In this document: in pieces, positions 47,201 to 53,800 of the stretch
Layout: every line of letters starts with the position of its first letter
Numbering within the stretch: the first letter of the stretch is position 1
Assembly: GCF_963082655.1 (NCBI RefSeq)
Contig: NC_081556.1
Coordinates: forward strand, 72,215,227 to 72,279,226
Direction of reading: 5' to 3'
DNA from: Stomoxys calcitrans
Taxonomy: Eukaryota > Arthropoda > Insecta > Diptera > Muscidae
DNA: 64,000 nt
Notes under the pieces: model-generated
The model's input: only the letters and a program-made list of their open reading frames with translations
What the model was told of the DNA's origin: nothing
Databases searched by the model: none
Translations under genes and position numbers: made by a program

Positions 47201-50200
47201 TGATCTCTATGCACCCGCCCTGGTGCTTCGACTTCTTATCCCTAAATTCCACAAATGACTGGCGACCACACAGATAATTCGTGATCCAGCGTTTCAGGCC
47301 TGGCTGGAGGGACGTGTTGGCGATAGTTTGGCATGGCTGACCGTGTCGCATGCCTTCGATAGGTCCAGTGTCACGAAGACCGTCCCATCACATGGCCTGG
47401 CTAATTGAAACCACGGCAAATGTGTGCGGTGATGGCATGCAAAGCAGTTGTGGTGCTATGCAGTCTTCTTAATCCATGTTGATGCTCGGCGAATGGAAAT
47501 TCTCCTGCGAGGCTCGTGAGGAGTAATGCCTCAAGCGTCTCCGGTCCTTTTCAGGCTTCAGTAGCGGGATCACCCATTTTCCCATTTTCCAGACATCGGG
47601 AACTATAAGAGTGTTCAAAGACAGGTTGAGGACAGTAGTAAGGTGAGGTGATGTGGTGTGGTGTAGTGTTAACGCGTGACCGTTGTGTGTGAACATCTTT
47701 ACGGATATTGAACTGGCCATCAAGGCAATAACAACCAGGACGGTGAGGTCACGAACAGTTTTGGAGTGTTAGAAAGAGATTAACGCCTTCGCTGAGGATG
47801 GCACGATCCTCCTTCTTTAGTTGCCGTGCCATAGCTGAATAAGGGAGAATGAAAGAGCTTGGTTAACCCAATGCCTATCGGGTCGACTCAGTCCGAGTTA
47901 AGAAAGTGGGCCATAGGACTGCTGTCAATAAACTTGGTTAACCCAATGCCTATCGGGTCGACTCAGTCCTATGGAACGGTCGGCAGGACGACGAAGTTCC
48001 ATTGGGAAGATCAGGATCGTGAGAAGACGAGGCTATTACGGAATGGAAGTAGGAAGGAGGTCAATATAGCTTTTGGTATCACAACGGGACACGAAGGACT
48101 AGGAGCTCACTTATCCAAAATCGTTACGGCAAGTGATAGCATGTGTAGATCATGTGGGGAAGATGATGAGACGTTGGAACATTTTCTATATCATTGGCCT
48201 CTTTTCGCTGCTAACACTAAAGTGGGTACACAATACTCGACATGAACCGACTTAAGGGCGTGGTATGGAAAATAATAATTTTATTAGTAGCACAGAATTC
48301 CTGAATTAGATTTTCTTTTTCGATTACTGGCTTAGGTGTATGCCATGCCACTATGAGCATGAGACGGATAATTATGCGCATCCTTTTTTAATCTAGCTTA
48401 ACCTACTTTACTCAGTTTGGTGAAAGAAAGCCTATTGCATTGACTGTTTTTTACGAGGTAAATGATTTTTGCTTCCATTTTAAAAAATCATTCAAAGAGT
48501 TTTTAAATCACATAAAATACTTCAGGACACTGCTGCCAGTGGTACAGTCTTGGATTGACGGAACCCTAGTATTGCTATCTGAAAGATTATGTTATACGGA
48601 TGGATCAAAGCTGGAGGACAGAATGGGCCTGGGGTCTACATTGAGAACCCAGGGACTGAGATCTATTTTAGACTGCCTGACCATAATACGGTCCTGCATG
48701 CGGAGCTCCGGGCGATCACCGAATGCGTAAGGTGGTGTGGTGTTAACGGGAGGACATCGAGTATGAACATCTTTACGGACAGTAAACAGGCCATAAGGGC
48801 AATAACAACCAGGATGGTAAGATCACGAACAGTCTTGGAATGTAAGGAGATTAACGCCTTCTCTGAGGATGACACGATCCGTATCATTTGGATGCCGGGC
48901 CATAGCGGAGTAACTGGGAATGAGAAGCCAGACAATTTGGCAGTGAAGCCCAGGGTACTGCCGTCACCAAACTTGGATAACCCGAAGCCATTCGGGTCGA
49001 CGCAGTCCAGTTAAGAGCGGCGACGAATGCGCCTGCAACCCTGTGGAACAGCGAAAAGGTCGGTAGGACAGCGAAAATCCTTTGAGAAGACGAGGCTATT
49101 ACTAAAAGGAAGTATGAAGTAGGTCTGTATAGCTCTCGGTATCATAACGGGACACATAGGACTAAGAGCTCACTTATGTAAAATCGGTGCGGCAAGTGAT
49201 AGCATGTGTAGGGCATGCGAGGAAAATGAGACGTTGGATTATTTCCTATGTCATTGCCCGGCATATCTGTAAGAGGCGAAAGGTGGGGACATGATACCAG
49301 ACATGGACCAACTTATGAAAACAATTTAGGATTTTGTAAGTAGCACGGAATTTCTTAAATAGATTTTCTTTTTGGAGGTTACTTTTTTAGTATTTACAAG
49401 CCGATTACTGGCTTAGGTGTATCGCTGTAGGGGCATGGGGCGGATTAATATCAACCTAACCTAACCTAATACTTCAAAAGAGGAATATCGGATTTCATGT
49501 AACATTAACGTTTTTAATCGTTTCCCTCTTTGCGGTTACAAGAACAAGAAAGTATGTGTTTATACGATACATTCACTTAACCGAGTGTTCACTCTTTCCT
49601 AACAGCAATGTTTTTATGTAGCCACTTAAAAACTTTTTAAATTTGTTTTTTTTTTTAATTTTGTTTAGATGTCATAATATTGGGTTGCCCAAAAAGTAAT
49701 TGCGGTTTTTTTAAAAGAAAGTAAATGCATTTTTAATAAACCTTAGAATGAACTTTAATCAAATATACTTTTTTACACTTTTTTTCTAAAGCAAGCTAAA
49801 AGTAACAGCTGATAACTAACAGAAGAAAGAATACAATTACAGAGTCACAAGCTGTGAAAAAAATTGTCAACGCCGACTATATGAAAAATCCAATCAACTG
49901 TCCTGGTGCCAAATTTCAGCTAAATCAGTTGAGTATTGAGGCTTCCTGGGTTCTCAAAAAGTCAAATCCGGGAATTGGTTTATATTGAGGCTATATCAGT
50001 TTTTAGACCGACTCGTATCATACTTGGCACGGATGTTGGAAGCCATAACACAAGTCCTTGTGCCAAACTTCAGCCTATTGGGGCGAAACTTGAGGCCTCT
50101 AGGGACTCAAGCCGTCAACATTGGGAATCGGTTTATATGGAGCTATATCTAAATCTGAACCGATACGGCACATTTGCAATCTCCAACAACCTACATCGAT

Positions 50201-50843
50201 AAAAAGTATCTGTGCAGATTTTCGAGCGGCTAGCTTTACGCTTTCGACGGCTTTCGCGATTTTCACATGGAAATTGCTAGATCGATTTAGGATGTCAAGA
50301 CGATAAAGAATGGATATACTCTATGGGTTCGCAGATTAATAGAATCGAATTAAAGAAATAATTTTTTATGAAATAGCACTAAAATATCATACTCTAGGAA
50401 AAAAAGATGAAAATTCGGAACATATTTGGAATTAAATTGTATCTAATTATATCTAATTAGATATAATTTGATCCAAATATAACTGATGACAGATATAATT
50501 GGATCTGGCCATATCAATTTGTTTTACTCGGGTTATTCAGTTATTTGCACTGCAAGATATGCATATACATATATAGCCCAAGATATAATTGTATCTAAGG
50601 CCAGATATAAAGAATTAAATACAGCAGATCTAATTATATTTGGTCAAATATCCAATTATATATACTACCAGATATATGTAATTATAGTATCAGATTCATT
50701 TATATATAGTTAGATATAGCAGATCAATTTGGATCTAATTAGATCCAATTTTATCTAATCCCAGATATCTTTGGATCTGACCATAACATTTTTTTTACTC
50801 GGGTATAGGATACCTATACGCAAGTTTACATGTGCGTACTTAA

Positions 50844-50877
<34 letters not shown>

Positions 50878-53800
50878 AAGATACCATAAAAAAAACATTG
50901 ACCTTCTTTTTGGAAATTATTAAGTAATTTTGTGAAATGCTCAATTGCACCTACTTTTAGATACTTCGGAAAATGCTGACACAACTGCCACAGCCACAAG
51001 TGACATTTCACACAGTGGTAACCTTGAAATTCACATTGAGCTCCCATCTAACCATCGCGAGAAGAAAACCCGTACCCAGCAAGATTTGGAAATGGCTCTT
51101 AAGCGAAAATTCAACCGAGATATGAAAGAACGCCAGTTGCTTATACACAAAGCAAGTCTACTATGCCATTTTGGTCGTACTTATTATTACAATCGTCTGT
51201 TGAATGATACCATACTTATGCAGAAGACCTTGAAGCTATTACCCAGCAAGAACGCATATCCATCGGAACGCGGCACTGAAATTAAGTATTATCAATCATT
51301 AGTTACATGGTTCAAAGGGGCGATTACTTTGAATTCACAAAATCTTTATCCCGACAAGAAAGCTGCCAAAAATAAGGCAAAAGCACACAGCCAGTTGCTG
51401 CAGCAAATTGAAAAGAAACAAGCGCGCTGCAAACAGGATATGGTGTTCATTTTTGTTATCTTGCTACGAGGCATGGGTCTGCAATGTCGCTTGGTAAACA
51501 ACTTGCAGCCCTTGGCCTTAAGACCATCACAATCGGATCTAATATCAATGAAAACAAAACAGGATGATAAAGATCGTGATAAGAAAGGATCTTCTATAAA
51601 AAGTAAAAATGTTTCCATCAAACACGAGTCGGAGTCAGACAGCAAACAAGACAAAGACAAGCCTGGAACATCGTCTAAGGCTAAGACCACGGTCACAGTG
51701 AAGGATGAAGACAAAGGCTGCAAATCCAAAGAAACTCTGCATCTAAAGCCAAAACAAGCGAATACGGGCCAACAAAAATCCAATGTCGACAATGAAAAGC
51801 CCAAAGCGACTTCATCGAAGGCTTCCAGTAGTGGAAAACAATCAAAGGAGGTCAATAGAGAAAGAACGTGTCCCGCCGACTATGTCAAAAGTTCACACTT
51901 CAAGCAAGGATCAAACCCAAAAAAATCTGATAAAGAATTATCAGTCGGTAAACCTCAGCCAGCTGGAGTGTCATCAGGCAAGGCAATCGAAAAAGTTGCA
52001 CAGAAAAAAGAAGAGAACTCACCAAGAGTTTCGAGTAGGAAGAATAAGAAAATAGCAAGTGAAGAGCTTATTAAACCCCAATTAGAGTTTCGTACAGAAA
52101 ATAGTGCAGAATTGACGAAACCTGTCTCTGTCACGGTTGGCAAAGAAGAAAATATTGTTGCTGTTGAAAGCTCCTCAACTTCAAAAATTGAAGTTTCAGT
52201 GCAGCAAGATCAGAAAGAATTGGCTAAACAGAATGATGCTAATTCTTCGAAAATCAAAGAATTAGCAAATTCTCAGAAAGAGAATAAGAAAACAAATCTC
52301 AATCGTTTAAAACGAGGCAAAGCCTCAGTTGATTCAGATCGTACACAAATTAAAAAACTATTTATTGAGTCAGGCACCCCACTCATACCAACCGTTATTA
52401 TAAAAGGTGGCAAGCAAATAGAAAATGATGACGTCCCCACTACCTCGACGCAAACTCGAGTTACGCGATCACGCAGTAAGTCTCCTCAAATTCACATATC
52501 CACCGAGTTTTTGCAATCTAAGCACTACAAGGAAAAGTTTCCTGGTATTACAAAACAAAATACCAATATCAAAAATAAGCCTCTGCGCGGAAAAAGTCCC
52601 ATTGAAAAAGTCAAAATATCCCCAAGCTTCTTATCCAAAACCAGTGAAAAGAATGTAGCCACCAAGAGAATATTGCGTTCGAGCCAGAAGACTAATGAAG
52701 TCGCCTCAACCGAACCAGATGCAGGCTCAAATGTGAACTCCACCCATCTACAAATACCACAACTGGATGGTGCTGATGATGATCCCTTGCCTGGCAAAAG
52801 GGAAAAATCCCTAAAAAAGAAAGCAACTAAAAAGAAAAAAACTGCCCAAAATCAAACAACACAGGATTCAGATGAAGATTTTGAACCGTCGCCAGTTAAA
52901 AGGCCTAAAATGGCTCCATCGGCGCCAAAAAGAGACCGCCGAGTTCTCTCCACCGATGAAGATGAGAAGACGACGGACAAACAAAAGAGCCCCACCGCTG
53001 CGGATATGTGGGTTGAAGTATGGTCCGATGTCGAAGAGCAGTGGATCTGCGTTGACATATTTAAAGGAAAAGTACATTCTGTTGACAGTATTCGGGTGAG
53101 TTTTTTTTTTATTTATTTTGCATAGAGGTTCTTTTAAGGCCTCATTTAATGTGTGTTTATTAGGTAATAAAGAAGGCAATTCATTCTTCATTACACCACT
53201 AAATTTATGTATTAAATACATGCTTGGCTTTGAGTTACAACAATAGGAGGCCTGATCGTATCTATGCCACTATAACTCCTATACTTACTTAGGTAGCCAG
53301 AATGGAATCTACGATTCCAAGGCCGTACAAAGGAAATTTCAAACGATTTGGTTTTTAGGCTTCGCACATATCTTGCATCAACTTCCAAAGTTTGAATCTT
53401 TTCGATCTCGCCATATGGTCGTCACATAACCAAAAGTGGAGTGTTATTTAATATATCATTGTCGCCATATAGCTCATACATCTCGTGGTTCAATTAACGC
53501 AGGATTTTACGAAGGATTTCTCTCGTATACACCCATCACTGCCACGCAAGTACTCTTGCTTCGTACGCATATAAGAGGCTATTGGTATCTGGTGGCGCTA
53601 AGTTTTGTCTCTCCAAAAGTGTCTTCGCTCTTAATGTCTTTTCGCATGATCGGCAGGTGACTTCATCGATAATACACTAGCCGATCTTTTTCGATTTTTT
53701 TTTCGAAGGCCGCAGGTGCTGCTCGCTTTACCACTACTAAATTTTCTATGAACATTATATTAAGTAACAGGGGATAGCTCACTGATAGGCGGCCCCTGTT

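Larger units (their letters stand above)
36147..50960 (+). other. XPC intron 2 (14,814 bases), full of mobile-element debris
   Basis: Bounded by GTAGGA and TACTTTTAG; phase 1. It holds a MITE, a dispersed repeat with a nested insertion, a SINE, tandem-core repeats, LINE fragments on both strands, palindromic AT-rich DNA and a 28-base G run. Stretches without recognised content: 36150-36810, 41210-43080, 43140-45090 and 46030-46480. Confidence 0.88.
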
